Shown here: piece after piece, positions 9,553 to 22,130 of the stretch
Numbering within the stretch: position 1 is the stretch's first letter
How the letters are laid out: each line of letters starts with the position of its first letter
Source of the DNA: Anthoceros angustus
Lineage: Eukaryota > Streptophyta > Anthocerotopsida > Anthocerotales > Anthocerotaceae
Direction: 5' to 3'
DNA length: 64,000 bases
Assembly (NCBI GenBank): GCA_010909165.1
Contig: VJWM01000025.1
Span: 620,001 to 684,000 of the forward strand
The notes under the pieces: generated by a model
What the model was told of the DNA's origin: nothing
Database searches by the model: none
Seen by the model: only the letters and a program-made list of their open reading frames with translations
Translations under genes and position numbers: made by a program

Positions 9553-11640
9553 TTCTCACAAAATCATAATACCACGGGTGATGCAGGATGAACCCCTCCG
9601 GGAGTTGGGGAGGGTACGTACATTGCTTCACGTCCCAAGCCTCAGCAACGAGTCCCACCGGGAGTGCCAAGCTGTTGGATATCGGGTAGGACTTGTAGGC
9701 CAGCCTGCTCTCGGCTGCCTAGCAGAAGTTATCGTTGTGGACCTAGCATTCGCGATGACACTGCGGCTAGGACCTACGCTCTTCCTCAAGATTGCTGGGA
9801 CGACTTGAAACTCTACACTCCTGCACTCAAGATGACATGTAGGAGTGGTCAAATACTGTAAATGACGGATGGAATGTTGATAGATAGGGCAAGGAAAGGA
9901 GGGCCTGTGCCCCGCTGCTTGACCTTCAGCAAGTGTGATCTGCAGGCTGGTGGTGAAGACAAATACACAAAACCGACGTTAGCACAACTAAAACGAGGAT
10001 TCCACAGCTGCAACGCATACTCAGTGCAACACTCAAACACAGGATGCCTTGCCTCGCAGGACTGACAAGAAGAGAGACAGGCCAGCAATTGCCTTCTGCT
10101 TTAGTCATGGCCAAACGGCCTACATATTTATTTGGTGGCCTTGCTACCAAGATCCAAGCCTACAGCTAGGCTGGTAATCGCAACCTCCACACAAAGTTGG
10201 ACTGACCCCTATCGCTTCCGACTCTCATGGCCAACCCCTATGTTTGGAGAGGGTTTCAGGTTGGGTGGGCAGGCAGGGCGTGAGTAGCTTCACGCGGTTG
10301 CTCCTACAGTTACGATGAATTATTTCAGTTGATACATGGTGCTCACCCTGCTAGGGGATCTTTGTCTTTTGGAGACAGTGACGGTTCATGCAAGCAGAGA
10401 GGGTTTGAAGACATCTGATCTCCCCGCATAAACTTAAGACTTGTCTTGGTCAATACTTGAGTCAGCACTTGGGAGAAGATTTCATGCATTTGGATGGCCA
10501 GGAGCCTTTCAAAGACTCACAGGAGTCCGCTTGTGCAGTCCTGCATTTGATCAGCGGTGCCCTGAATCGGATATCAGCTGCAATTGCATCTCGGCAGTCT
10601 TTCAGCTCTGGCTTCAATGTCTGAAAGTGGATTCTGTTGTAGGACAAGAATGTAATGTGGGCATGTGGGAAGAATCCAAATCAGTTCAAGGAAACAATCC
10701 AGTGCACTTTGAATGTCGCCGCCAAATCATGTCCCTCTCCCGATATCCGTTTACTCAGATTTGAATCTCCACTACATTTTGCACCGGCAGCAAGAACAAT
10801 ACGGTGGCTCCCGATTTGCGGTTGTGAGAGCTGATGAGCAGTTTGTTTGCGCCCATCAGCCAGTCGCTGTTTATGTATGGAGATCATCGGACTGCGATGG
10901 CTGCTCACCCATATCAACCACAGTCCACACCGAAACTACGGGAAGCGACGCCATTGGCATCAGTGTTCCCTAAGGCATCTACTCTGAAGATTTTCATGAA
11001 GCTGAAGCACGGACGAAATCATAGCACTTCAAAACCAGGACAATGTGGCATATGTGGCTTGATCATACCCTCTTCCGCCATGGAATTTCCTGGTTCTGGA
11101 ATTGTGAGCTGTCAATCTTTGACGTCTGATGTTTTCGCTTTGCGCAGCACACATTTAAATAAGGAGGAACTTTGGAACGCAGCAGTTTGGGTAGCGGCGA
11201 GGAGGCACCTTCCAAGCAGTCAAAAGAGAGCGAGGGGTGGGAAATTGTTTTGTTCAGGCTTGCATTGCAATGGGCACGCAGATTTGTTCTCCCATGATTC
11301 TATCACGGCACCTCTCCAGACACAGACAAGGAAAGGCAGTTGCCCATCACTACGTCATCCAGATCCCTTCGTCAGCGAGTGCAGCGCGCAGGCCTTCAGA
11401 AGACAAGCAAAGAGAACATGGTCAGCCAGAGTCAGCTCCTCCAGACAGGCGTCATGCTTGTCTTCTAATAAAGGTGATAGCGGTAATACGAATTCCCAAA
11501 CCCCGGTGACGTAGTTTCGCTCTGAAGTGCCGCTGATCGAGAGCAGGACGGCCATCAGCGCACGGCAGGTGGGACTTCTTAGCTCTTAGAGTAGCTCAGA
11601 CTCTTGACAATTTTTTGCAAGATCCTCGAGGATGGAGTTG
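9553..11640. other. Spacer of unit 1 between minisatellite and PPR-2 3' end
   Basis: About 2 kb that I cannot assign. A plus-strand frame of 226 codons (10834-11514) is open in units 1 and 2 but broken in unit 3 (37398-37847 keeps only part). Its composition, low-complexity Ser/His-rich with no domain, suggests chance rather than a gene. Part of the segment may be the 3' untranslated region of the PPR gene. No RNA gene was recognised. Confidence 0.4.
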
Positions 11641-11660
11641 GTTTGGAAGTTTGCGGAAAC

Positions 11661-11722
11661 CTCCATGGAACCTGCTGCTACTGCCAGAGCTTGGGCGCTC
11701 CATGGAACCTGCTGCTACTGCC
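11661..11722 (+). repeat. 37-bp tandem duplication near the PPR-2 3' end
   Basis: CTCCATGGAACCTGCTGC plus TACTGCC occurs at 11661-11685 and again at 11698-11722, separated by AGAGCTTGGGCG. The same doubling is in unit 2 (22171-22232) and, with three bases lost, in unit 3 (about 37994-38052). It lies just past the recognisable E+ part of the PPR gene. Confidence 0.7.
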
Positions 11723-14700
11723 TTGGGCGGGTGGGGGCGTTTCTGCTGAATGCGTGACACCCTTATCTCGCCCTGATGCAGCTGAAGTCATCCTAGCTGT
11801 AGTTAGCTTTGCGCCGACATCTTCCAATATCTCATACAAAATGGCTGTTTGTTGGTGTTTGCAGTCATCCGCCAAAATACGTGCACCTGCTTGTCATGCT
11901 CGATCCAGCTCTGGCCAGGCTTCTTCCAGGAAACTGCCCTTTGCCTCAACTCATCCACCTTTCTCGCACAATCCAACATGCCAGCATCTAGATAAATGTT
12001 TGACATGAGGACATAGGCTGCTGCGTGTTCTGGATCTTCACCTACTGCTTCAGCGAAGGCCCGCTCTCCCAGTGAAACATTACCATGTTTTCGGCAGGCG
12101 CTCAGCAGGCACAACCAGACTGGCAAACCAGGCTGAATTGGCATCTGGGAGAGCAGCATTTCAGCTTTACTGAAGAGACCTGCTCGACCGACGAGGTCCA
12201 TTACACAAGCGTAATGTTCCGTGTCTGCAGAGATGCTGTATTCCCTGGTCATGGCTCCGAAGTACTCCAGTCCCCTATCGACTAGTCCAGCATGGCTGCA
12301 AGCAGACAGGAGGCCCAGGAAGGTGACTCTATCTGGTTTCAAGCCAGATTGTAACATGTGGCCATAGCACTGGATGCTCGTGTTGCAATCGCCCAGCCGG
12401 GCATAGCCTGCGAGAAGGGCATTCCATGAGATGACGTCAGGGCGAGATAGGAGTCGAAGACACGTTGGGCATCCACCATGCTCCCACACTTGCTGTACGC
12501 ATGAATGAGGCTGGTGGCAACAGGAAGACGGTACTCCAATCCATTGTCGAGAATGGCCTGGTGGGTCTGGACGCACATGTCTAATGCCCTGTGCTGCTGC
12601 ACGCTTGGAGGACTGACACAAAAGTAGCTTCCTGTGGCTTCATTCCCTCTGCTTGCATCTGGGCATACAGTTGCAAAGCCTTTCCTCCTTGCTCCTGGGC
12701 ATACGCTGCAATCATGACAGTCCACGACACAAGATCACGCTGAGACATCCTGTCAAACACCTGCTCTGCGTCTGTGATGCTCCCACACTTGGCATACATG
12801 TACACCAGAGTGCTGGCGACAAACATGTCTAAATCCAAATCCAGTCTTGCAGCTTCAGCGTGTATGTCTCTTCCCAGTTCAAGGTAATCCAGCTTCACAC
12901 TCTGCCCATCCTCAGATGACACCTTCTCCTTTTCTGCAGCGACTCCACAAGCATGGAGAGCACTGGCCAAGGTTCGCGCATCCGGCTTCACGCCCTCCTT
13001 CTGCATCTGTTTAAACACCTGGAAGGCCTTTCCTCCTGCGCCCTGCACAGCATACGCTGCGATCATGGCAGTCCATGACACCACACCTCGCCTGGGCAAT
13101 CGGTTGAAGACAAGTTCTGTGTCCTGAATGCTCCCACACTTTGCATACATACTAAGCAAAGTGTTGCAAACATAGATGTCAGAATCAAGCCCCATTCTGT
13201 AGCTCCTGCATGCAACTCCCTTCCCTCTCGCAGGGATGCCACTTTGACATCTTGCCCATGCACCAAGGTGCTTTTCTCTTTGCTGCAAGGCAGCCGCATG
13301 CATGAAGCGCACTTACAAATGTCTGCGCATCGGGCCTGCAGCCCTCCCTTTGCATCTGTCTGTAGACCTGCAAAGCTTTGTCTCCTTGGTCCTCCTCGGC
13401 ATATCCTCCTATCATGGCATTCCATGCCACCACATCACGCTTGTGCAAACTTTTAAACACCTCCTCAGCATCGTTGATGCTCCCGCACTTTGCATACATA
13501 CTAACCAGAATGCTACCAACAAACATGTTGGATTCAAAACCCCTTCCCGAACTCCAGCATGGATTTCCTTCCCCTTCTGCAAGGACTGTACTTTTACATT
13601 GCGGCTGTTCAGAGCTGCACTCTCCTCCTTTTCTGCAATGCTGCCACACGCTCGGAGGGCACTTACAAATGTTCGAGCATTTGGACTTATCCCCGTCTCT
13701 CGCATCTGCCGAAAGATCTGCAAAGCTCTTTCCCTCTGCTCTGTCGAGCATATGAAGACAGCATTGCATTCCATGAAACTACATTGCACTGAGCAAGTCC
13801 ATCAAATGCTTCCTCCGCATCAGCAAAGCTCCCACACTTTGCATACATACTCACCAGTGTGTTGCCAAGAAACTTGTCGGACACAAACCCTCTTCTGACA
13901 GCTTCAGCATGTAACTTTCTTCCCACTTTCAAGGCTTCCAGCTTCACTTTCTCCCCATCCACAAACGTGATTTCCTCCTTTTCTGCCATGCTGCCACATG
14001 CTTGAAGGGCACTGACAAACGTCCGTGCATCCGGCTTCACTCCAGCCTGATGCATCTCACGAAATGCCCTCATTGCCATTTCCCCATGTCCCTGCTGTGA
14101 GTATCCGGCAAGCATCACATTCCATGCCACCACGTCTCGCTGGGACAAGCCATCAAACACCTGCCGGGCATCCACTATGCTCCCACACTTGGCGTACATG
14201 TCAACCAAACTAATCCCAACAATCCCATCCGAGTCCAGCCCACATGCCACAACTTGAGCATGAATCCGCCTACCCTCCTCCAGGTCTTCCAATCTGCTGC
14301 ATGCCTTGAGTAAGCTGACAGCCCTGCCGTCTTCTTGCATACCCTGTAGGGTTGAAGAGCCTCCTGGCCCATGCCCTGCTGGGAATACCCTGCTATCATG
14401 GCATTCCATGTCACCACAACCTTCCGACCAAACCCATTGAACACTCTCTGGGCATCCTCTAAGCTGCCACACTTCGTATACTGACCAAACTGTTGGCTAC
14501 GAATGACAGCAGATTCATATCCTCGTTCCCTAAGTTGTGCATGAAGATGCTTCCCTACTCCAACGCCAGGTGCTTACACTTGCACACGCCTGCAGGAGAC
14601 ACAAAAGTCACAGAACCAGGTGCTACGATGCCTTCATACTGCATAGCACTGTGGAGACGAAGGGCCTCATCCCCATGCCCCGTTGGGAATACCCTCCTAT

Positions 14701-15171
14701 CATGGCATTCCAGGTTACTATATCTTTGTGACCAATTCCTTCAAAACTCTCTGCGCATTCTCCAGCTGCCACATGTCCACCAAGCCTGCTTGTCTTCTCC
14801 ATGTTTTAACATGCGCAGAGATGATGGCAGCCCACGTGAAGGCATCTGGATTGGACACCAGCTCAAACCCATCCTCGCGTCTTGCAACCTGCCATGAGAA
14901 GCATACATCGCAGGATGTGGAAGCCCAGGAACGTGTTTGACTGGTACCCGTTTCTCACAGCGAAAGCATGGACCCGGCTACCCAGAACAAGATCCCTGTT
15001 TACCACACATTTCTTCAGCACAGTATAAAGGAGAGATTTTGGAATACGACGGTCTGTCTGCACCATAGGTTCCAGAGACTCGACGGCCTGACTGAGATCA
15101 ACATTATGACATAGTTTGCTCACGGATTCAGCAGAAATGCCCCCATCGTCACGTGCAGGGCAACGACCCAT
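11678..15171 (-). pseudogene. Chimeric PLS-type PPR gene 2 with E/E+ C-terminus, frameshifted
   Basis: The gene starts at Met 15171 (MGRCPARDDGG, identical in units 1-3) and spans about 1,120 codons. It has a short leader, then a long series of PLS repeats (many with SMYAKCGSI..A..VF and DVV.WNAM), and an E domain with ACVMDLVGRAGLFSKAEMLL, WLCLLSACRKHGNVSLGERA and AAAYVLMSNIYLDAGM. The E+ start is GQSWIEHDKQVHVF. No DYW deaminase domain follows. Reading segments are about 15171-14863, 14472-13687, 13769-13185, 13312-12581 and 12621-11803, joined by frame changes. An A run of four at 11874-11877 puts the E+ tail (ADDCKHQQTAILYEILEDVG) in another frame. The seam between two PPR sources is at 14320/14321. 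Likely organelle-targeted if functional; as read it is a pseudogene. Confidence 0.75.
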
Positions 15172-15234
15172 TCCTGCTTGCGCGCATCAGCCCAAGCTGG
15201 CTGGTGCAAACTGCTTAACCAGAGGACATCTTGT

Positions 15235-15973
15235 CACTGCCTATTCCAGCCGGAACATCCACCTGGACGGGCTGGCTCCCTTACAGAGGTGCTGCAACCA
15301 CCGAGTCCCACTGCCAGCACTTGTCTCCTTGAAGTCAGGCCAGCAGCAGATCTTCCTACAGCCCCTCAACCCACAACTTCGTTGGGTGCACATAAGCTGT
15401 GGCAACAACGGGTCCCCTTGCCCTCTGCGTGACTCCAACGCCACGCTCCGGACAACCATGGTTCACAGGAGCACAGGGTGCGCCTGTGGAAGCAGCAGGA
15501 GGCTGCCAGGAGTTGTGCATCCTTGCTTGCTTCACAGGATTTCGGTTGCTGGCAATATTTCAGAATCCGGGAGTTTTCCTCGTTTCTCACCTACAAGATG
15601 GCCTATACCAGACAGGCCCCATTACGGAGAAGGCACATCAGACATGATCTCTTGCCATGCTCCATTCGCATTGGCAGTGCACTGGAAACACAAGTTCCTC
15701 CATAACACTCCCTGTCCGAGCATCTTCTGCAAACTTGGCAGAGAATGATGGTGAAAAAGAATCACATTATGGGTAATGGAAGGCTATTTTTCTACCGGAG
15801 TTCAGAGTCCTCGAAGGGCAAGCCCCAAAGGCATGGTGCTTCAATACACACCTAACGTGGTCAGAGATGGTGTGAAGCTGCACCGTTGTTACCGTGGAAT
15901 CCATGACAATGAAACTACATGTCCAAGCTACAGCAACAGTGTCCTGATGCTAAAGCACAAGCCAAACATGTAG
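15235..15973 (+). pseudogene. Unidentified plus-strand gene relic, copy in unit 2
   Basis: Nearly identical to the unit 1 copy at 4690-5429, divergent from the PPR-2 start at 15171. The segment coding for AARSCASLLASQDFGCWQYF (from about 15493) corresponds to AAKSCASLLDRRGFRLLA in the better preserved copy near 46.6 kb, which supports the reading strand. No family was recognised. Confidence 0.4.
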
Positions 15974-16045
15974 AATATTCGCTAGTGCAATCCCTCCAGG
16001 GATAATCTCTGAGAACAAAGGGAAGAACAGAAGGGGTTCATCTCA

Positions 16046-16837
16046 TCAGTACATGGGCTCCTCAGGATCCATCACACACCCAGGGTCAGGGTCCACCACA
16101 CATCCAGGGTTAGCCTCCGAGTTCTTAAGAGTTTCATCCACCTTGCTTTCTTCTTCTGGAAAAGCAACGCTAGCTCGAAGACCTTTTTGTTCGTGATACG
16201 CCCTCTTCCAGATCTCTGCCATCCAGTACTTGTGGCGAGCCTTGGCGCGATGCATCCGAGCTAGATACTTGGCCGTCAAACCCGCAGTGGGAAACTCTGC
16301 CTCCAAGTCCGCCAAGATTTGCTCCCGCAAGCACTCAAGATTGAACCTGGCGTGCGCATGCACGACTGCAGATGCTACCAGAGGACTAGTCCACCATATA
16401 AAGGGGTCTCTGTGGATGAATTGAAGATGACCAAATGGTCACCTCCAACACAAAGGGTCACTGAGTCACGTTCAGTAGGTGGAAGGGCCCTGCCGTCAAT
16501 GATCATCCACTGGTCGATCAACCTTAACGCTGAGCACTGTGAGATATTGTGCAGTGTAGTTTGTGCAGGAGCACCGGTGTACGTGCAAGCAAGCTTAGCG
16601 TCTCCTTCCGCACAAAGTCGCGACCCGAATGAGCCCCTGGGCTGGGGCCTTGCACCTCACAATTACGCAGAACACACGCATGAGGCCGATCGAGGCCACT
16701 ATATCCTCAACATGGCCATGATTTTCTCCATACGTTTCTGCCGCCCACCTCACTTCTGAGCAGGAGGAAAGAAGATTTTGAACCTCTAACACGACCTCGA
16801 ATAGATGTACATAGGTGCAGAGCACAAGCTTGCGCAC
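16046..16837 (-). CDS. Unidentified small gene, copy in unit 2
   Basis: Same gene as at 5502-6110. In this copy one extra base joins the helical C-terminal part to an N-terminal stretch (MHAHARFNLECLREQILADL), giving a 105-codon frame at 16363-16046. Further upstream on the same strand (16837-16595) is another open segment with AAETYGENHGHVEDIVASIG that may be an earlier exon. Function unknown. The repeated conservation of the acidic PDPGCVMDPEEPMY end in all units argues for a common stop. Confidence 0.35.
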
Positions 16838-17067
16838 AGGCTAATTCCCGCCGTTGTGATCCGGAAGGAAAGGGTCATACATCTGATGCCAAAGATCAAT
16901 AAAAAGTCTGCAAGCTTCCGTCCAAAATTTATGGCCAGCCTAGCGCTCACTATGCATGTGGTCTACGGAAGAAAGCTCGCGAACTGTACTGATACGTGAC
17001 TTCCTAAACTAGCCTTAATTCCAGCTGCCGAACTCCAGCCACGGATTCAGGCAGTGAAGGCTCTGCG

Positions 17068-18263
17068 TCACAAAACGCTTGTAGGGCCAGGAGGAAGCCA
17101 CCTCCAAGCCCCGGGTGTTCGTCGCAAATCGACAGCCATTATCTTATCGAGCCCCTCTCGCTTGATGTATACTTGCGAATCCTGCCCCCACGACCTTGAT
17201 ATCGATGTCCAGGTGGCTCGGGAAACGTCTGCCATGGAAACGAGGAAGCATGGAAGCGGGCATGGTGTCCAGCACCGTCCAGGCCATGCTCGCGAAATCC
17301 ATCTCCCAGATCTGCACAACAACTCCTTCCCCAGGACTACGCATAAGAACCGGGCCGTGGAAGATGTCCTCACCTAGGACCACGCATAGCAGCCGGTCGC
17401 GCACGTTGATGAGGTTGCACTGCGCGATGTGGAAACGGAGAGGCGTGGACACGGCCATCCATTTCCAGCTGGCCCGCTCCAGGTCGTACGCCAGCAAATT
17501 GTAGTTGTCGGTGATGCAGTACAGCACGGACCTCACAAACACCGTCTGCGCCTGCGATCCCTCACCACGCAGGCTTCTGTCAAACACCTCGTTCAGGGGC
17601 AAGGCGGTGGTAGTCACACTCCAGCTGCCCACCGCGGAATCGAACACGAAGGTGGGCACGGGTCTGCGCATGTCCATGTTATCCATCTTGTTGCGTGTAT
17701 CTTTGATGGCCACCAGCTTGAAGCAACGCGCCTTCACGTCAACGAACACGCCCAACACATCCTGGATCCACAGACCACCCGGGAGAGCCGGCAGCGAGGC
17801 CCAAGAGCGCGCCAACGGGTTGCCCAAGTGCGGGATGGTGACCACGTCCCGCGCCCCTGCGTACGCGCGCACCTTATTGTGGACAGCAGCAGGCCGCCGC
17901 CGCCCTTCCCGACCCGCAGCGCCCTCCATCATTTCCGGAACAGGCTGTGAAGCGTGGTGTTGCACCCGTAGCGGGAGTGGGAGTTGGTACCAACGGTTTG
18001 ATCCAGGGTCGTAGACGCCGGAGGGAAGCAGGAGGTGTGCTGAAGCCTACTACCAAGAGCAGACAGTCCAGCGCTCCCGCTCGCAATTCCAAGCGCTCCC
18101 GCAACAAGGAGGGCGACACGGCGGCCGCATTCCAGGCTCTGCACACCGCGCGCGTCCGCAACAAGCTCACCAGTGGCAGCCGAGCCTGAATCATGGTCTC
18201 AACGTCTCTAGGCAGCTCCAAGTCGCTGGATACAACGAATTCGTCATCTGCATCTGCATCCAT
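17068..18263 (-). pseudogene. F-box/kelch-like gene, copy in unit 2 (frameshifted)
   Basis: Start Met is at 18263 (MDADADDEF). The F-box is intact. The frame breaks at a three-G run (18023-18025; unit 1 has two G, unit 3 has four), and GGAGGTGTGC replaces the GGAGGAGGTGC of units 1 and 3. It is then open from 17965 to 17144 through the blades NPLARSWASLPALPG, LLAYDLERASWKWMAV and IWEMDFASMAW. The last part (ending 17068) is out of frame as in the other copies. A TATA box lies 190 bp upstream. Apart from the G run and the shared C-terminal shift this is the least damaged blade region of the three. Confidence 0.7.
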
Positions 18264-18452
18264 CTCGGCCCTCGCACTCCGCCGTCTGCAATCACCATCA
18301 CCAGGGACCCTCGCTCAGCCTCCGGATCCGCCTGAGGACAACACACATACGCAGACCAACCTCTTAGACACTACCTATTGTGACAGGGTTCTAGGAGATA
18401 ATACCCACATCACACGACAGTAATTCGATCACGGAATTGATATATTGAATCA

Positions 18453-18461
18453 CTATATATA
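18453..18461 (-). promoter_or_regulatory. TATA box of the F-box gene, unit 2
   Basis: TATATATAG on the minus strand, 190 bp upstream of the start at 18263; same context as in units 1 and 3. Confidence 0.5.
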
Positions 18462-18676
18462 GGCTCTGAATTTGCTATCATCTCGAGGACTATGCATTTA
18501 ATCTCGATACATAGATCGATGGGCCGATCTATCCCTGCTTACAAAATTCACTCTCTTATCAATCCCATCCCTTGAGATGATTGAATACATGAGCTGATCA
18601 TGCTTGTCACGGCGTGTGGTTGGGCTGATAATGTAGTCCATTTGATGGGTGCACCAGACTTCATGTGCAAATTAGA

Positions 18677-19797
18677 TCAGAACGACATGAGATGCAGATA
18701 GAGAAGGGTAACCTCGCGCAGAGACCACACGAGGGAGGCCAGCACGCCCAGGTGCCCTCCTCGCAGATGGAACGATTCCAAAAGTTGTCGAAAGGTCATC
18801 TTCACGGGTCTGTCTGCGATATCTTCAACCAGGGAGTACTTCGGTGTGTCCTTGGCTATGGGCGACAGCACTGATCCCTTCTTCCTCCGGCACTTGGGGC
18901 ACTGCAGCAGTTGCTGGGTTTTCAGCCTCCTTCATGATGACCTCTGGTCCAATCACATCAACCTCGCGTCGTTGTACTTTTGTCTTTCTCCGAGTTTCTC
19001 CCCTTCATCGATGGGCTCTTCATCTCGGAGCTTCTTGTCTTCGTCCACCACAGTTAGAATCCGTGTCCCTGGCATGCAGTCAGAGAACACTCCCTTACCG
19101 TTTCATCCCCAGATGATTTCTGTGCCATCGTAACAAGCTGTTGGTTGTTCTTGGCAGGTCCTGCATTGGGCTTCTTAGTGTTTTTATTTCCGGTGCCCTG
19201 CTGAGGAAACTTTGGGCTTGATCAGTGCGTGTGTCCGGTTTCCTTGCACTTGGTGCAGGCGCCCTTCACGCAATAGCCTGAAGGAGTGGATGCCCTTGGT
19301 GCAAGTAGCTTAAAACACATCATGGTACAAGTTGTTAAGTACCAAGTCCCATGACGGAAATCCGTCCTTAGTCGACTTAAATAAAATTCTTCTTCTTCTT
19401 CTTCTTAGCCCTTGGATAAAATGCAAGACTACTTTCTTTTGTTTCTCCCCTCATACCCCAACTTCTCATTTAGGACGCTCGTGCGGTCGATGTAGCTGAC
19501 TAGAGTCTCATGGTCATCTTAATACAGGTCCAGGAGTTGGTTGTGACAGTCCCAGAAAAGGTTGGACTCAGAACTTCACCACAAATGCACAACATATTCC
19601 TGACCAGTCAACCTGGTTAGAACCCTTCAACTTCTCGCACCATGCCTCAGCCCTTTCCTCTCAAGGAAGTGGGAAAGTACTTGAGGTGCGTCTTGAGCTA
19701 CCATGATCCTGACCTTCATAGCATTTTTGAAGCTCAACAGATGTTCATCAGGATCATCAGCAGGAGTTCAAAGCACTTTTATCTGATGACCTCGACA
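18677..19797 (-). pseudogene. Ty3/gypsy gag relic, copy in unit 2
   Basis: Copy of the relic at 8116-9287, including the pre-protease-like VEDIADRPVKMTFRQLLESF segment (around 18830-18775). It has lost about 28 bases in the N-terminal part near 19769 relative to unit 1 and carries private one-base changes. No pol or LTR is attached. Confidence 0.6.
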
Positions 19798-19920
19798 TCC
19801 TATCTTTTCTAAGACTTGTCTAACTATACTCTCTATCTATTGGTGAGACCGTCTACCTTTGCCCACGAGCTCTGCGTACATTAGCCTGGTGGAGAGTCAA
19901 CCACAGCGCTTGGTAAGCCA

Positions 19921-19960
19921 GGGCATATGCTCAAAGCCAAGGGCATATGCTCAAAGCCAA
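19921..19960 (+). repeat. 20-bp minisatellite, two repeats (unit 2)
   Basis: Two tandem copies of GGGCATATGCTCAAAGCCAA, as in unit 1. Confidence 0.85.
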
Positions 19961-20056
19961 AAGGTACGAGAAGCACTTGTTGTGGCACTGGTTTCTGCAC
20001 AGGCCTGATACGGATTGGCTGATGTTTCCTAGCTCATCCAGACTGCTTTGACTCGT

Positions 20057-22130
20057 GTCTCATTCTCACAAAATCATAATACCACGGGTGATGCAGGATG
20101 AACCCCTCCGGGAGTTGGGGAGGGTACGTACATTGCTTCACGTCCCAAGCCTCAGCAACGAGTCCCACCGGGAGTGCCAAGCTGTTGGATGTCGGGTAGG
20201 ACTTGTAGGCCAGCCTGCTCTCAGGCTGCCTAGCAGAAGTTATCGTTGTGGACCTAGCATTCGCGATGACACTGCGGCTAGGACCTACGCTCTTCCTCAA
20301 GATTGCTGGGACGACTTGAAACTCTACACTCCTGCACTCAAGATGACATGTAGGAGTGGTCAAATACTGTAAATGACGGATGGAATGTTGATAGATAGGG
20401 CAAGGAAAGGAGGGCCTGTGCCCCGCTGCTTGACCTTCAGCAAGTGTGATCTGCAGGCTGGTGGTGAAGACAAATACACAAAACCGACGTTAGCACAACT
20501 AAAACGAGGATTCCACAGCTGCAACGCATACTCAGTGCAACACTCAAACACAGGATGCCTTGCCTCGCAGGACTGACAAGAAGAGAGACAGGCCAGCAAT
20601 TGCCTTCTGCTTTAGTCATGGCCAAACGGCCTACATATTTATTTGGTGGCCTTGCTACCAAGATCCAAGCCTACAGCTAGGCTGGTAATCGCAACCTCCA
20701 CACAAAGTTGGACTGACCCCTATCGCTTCCGACTCTCATGGCCAACCCCTATGTTTGGAGAGGGTTTCAGGTTGGGTGGGCAGGCAGGGCGTGAGTAGCT
20801 TCACGCGGTTGCTCCTACAGTTACGATGAATTATTTCAGTTGATACATGGTGCTCACCCTGCTAGGGATCTTTGTCTTTTGGAGACAGTGACGGTTCATG
20901 CAAGCAGAGAGGGTTTGAAGACATCTGATCTCCCCGCATAAACTTAAGACTTGTCTTGGTCAATACTTGAGTCAGCACTTGGGAGAAGATTTCATGCATT
21001 TGGATGGCCAGGAGCCTTTCAAAGACTCACAGGAGTCCGCTTGTGCAGTCCTGCATTTGATCAGCGGTGCCCTGAATCGGATATCAGCTGCAATTGCATC
21101 TCGGCAGTCTTTCAGCTCTGGCTTCAATGTCTGAAAGTGGATTCTGTTGTAGGACAAGAATGTAATGTGGGCATGTGGGAAGAATCCAAATCAGTTCAAG
21201 GAAACAATCCAGTGCACTTTGAATGTCGCCGCCAAATCATGTCCCTCTCCCGATATCCGTTTACTCAGATTTGAATCTCCCACTACATTTTGCACCGGCA
21301 GCAAGAACAATACGGTGGCTCCCGATTTGCGGTTGTGAGAGCTGATGAGCAGTTTGTTTGCGCCCATCAGCCAGTCGCTGTTTATGTATGGAGATCATCG
21401 GACTGCGATGGCTGCTCACCCATATCAACCACAGTCCACACCGAAACTACGGGAAGCGACGCCATTGGCATCAGTGTTCCCTAAGGCATCTACTCTGAAG
21501 ATTTTCATGAAGCTGAAGCACGGACGAAATCATAGCACTTCAAAACCAGGACAATGTGGCATATGTGGCTTGATCATACCCTCTTCCGCCATGGAATTTC
21601 CTGGTTCTGGAATTGTGAGCTGTCAATCTTTGACGTCTGATGTTTTCGCTTTGCGCAGCACACATTTAAATAAGGAGGAACTTTGGAACGCAGCAGTTTG
21701 GGTAGCGGCGAGGAGGCACCTTCCAAGCAGTCAAAAGAGAGCGAGGGGTGGGAAATTGTTTTGTTCAGGCTTGCATTGCAATGGGCACGCAGATTTGTTC
21801 TCCCATGATTCTATCACGGCACCTCTCCAGACACAGACAAGGAAAGGCAGTTGCCCATCACTACGTCATCCAGATCCCTTCGTCAGCGAGTGCAGCGCGC
21901 AGGCCTTCAGAAGACAAGCAAAGAGAACATGGTCAGCCAGAGTCAGCTCCTCCAGACAGGCGTCATGCTTGTCTTCTAATAAAGGTGATAGCGGTAATAC
22001 GAATTCCCAAACCCCGGTGACGTAGTTTCGCTCTGAAGTGCCGCTGATCGAGAGCAGGACGGCCATCAGCGCACGGCAGGTGGGACTTCTTAGCTCTTAG
22101 AGTAGCTCAGACTCTTGACAATTTTTTGCA
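20057..22130. other. Spacer of unit 2 between minisatellite and PPR-3 3' end
   Basis: Equivalent of 9553-11640. At its left end the sequence CGTGTCTCATTCTCAC (20054-20069) is the uninterrupted form of the site that holds copia B in unit 3. It carries the same 226-codon plus-strand frame (21345-22025) with no recognisable domain. Nothing else could be assigned. Confidence 0.45.

Larger units (their letters stand above)
3770..14320. repeat. Tandem unit 1 (10,551 bp)
   Basis: This is the first complete unit of a three-unit direct tandem array. Boundaries are set by the chimeric seam inside the PPR coding region: the sequence left of the seam (TGCCTTGAGTAAGCTGA) is shared by all four PPR copies, while the sequence to its right differs between the first three and the rightmost. 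Contents on the plus-strand map are the PPR-1 5' part, plus-strand gene relic, small unidentified gene, F-box/kelch-like gene, gypsy gag relic, minisatellite, spacer and PPR-2 3' part. It is nearly identical to unit 2 apart from small indels. Confidence 0.9.

Noticed and set aside
10834-11514. 226-codon plus-strand open frame, present in units 1 and 2
   Set aside because: No domain, low-complexity composition, broken in unit 3; units 1 and 2 are almost identical, so its openness in both is not independent evidence of selection.
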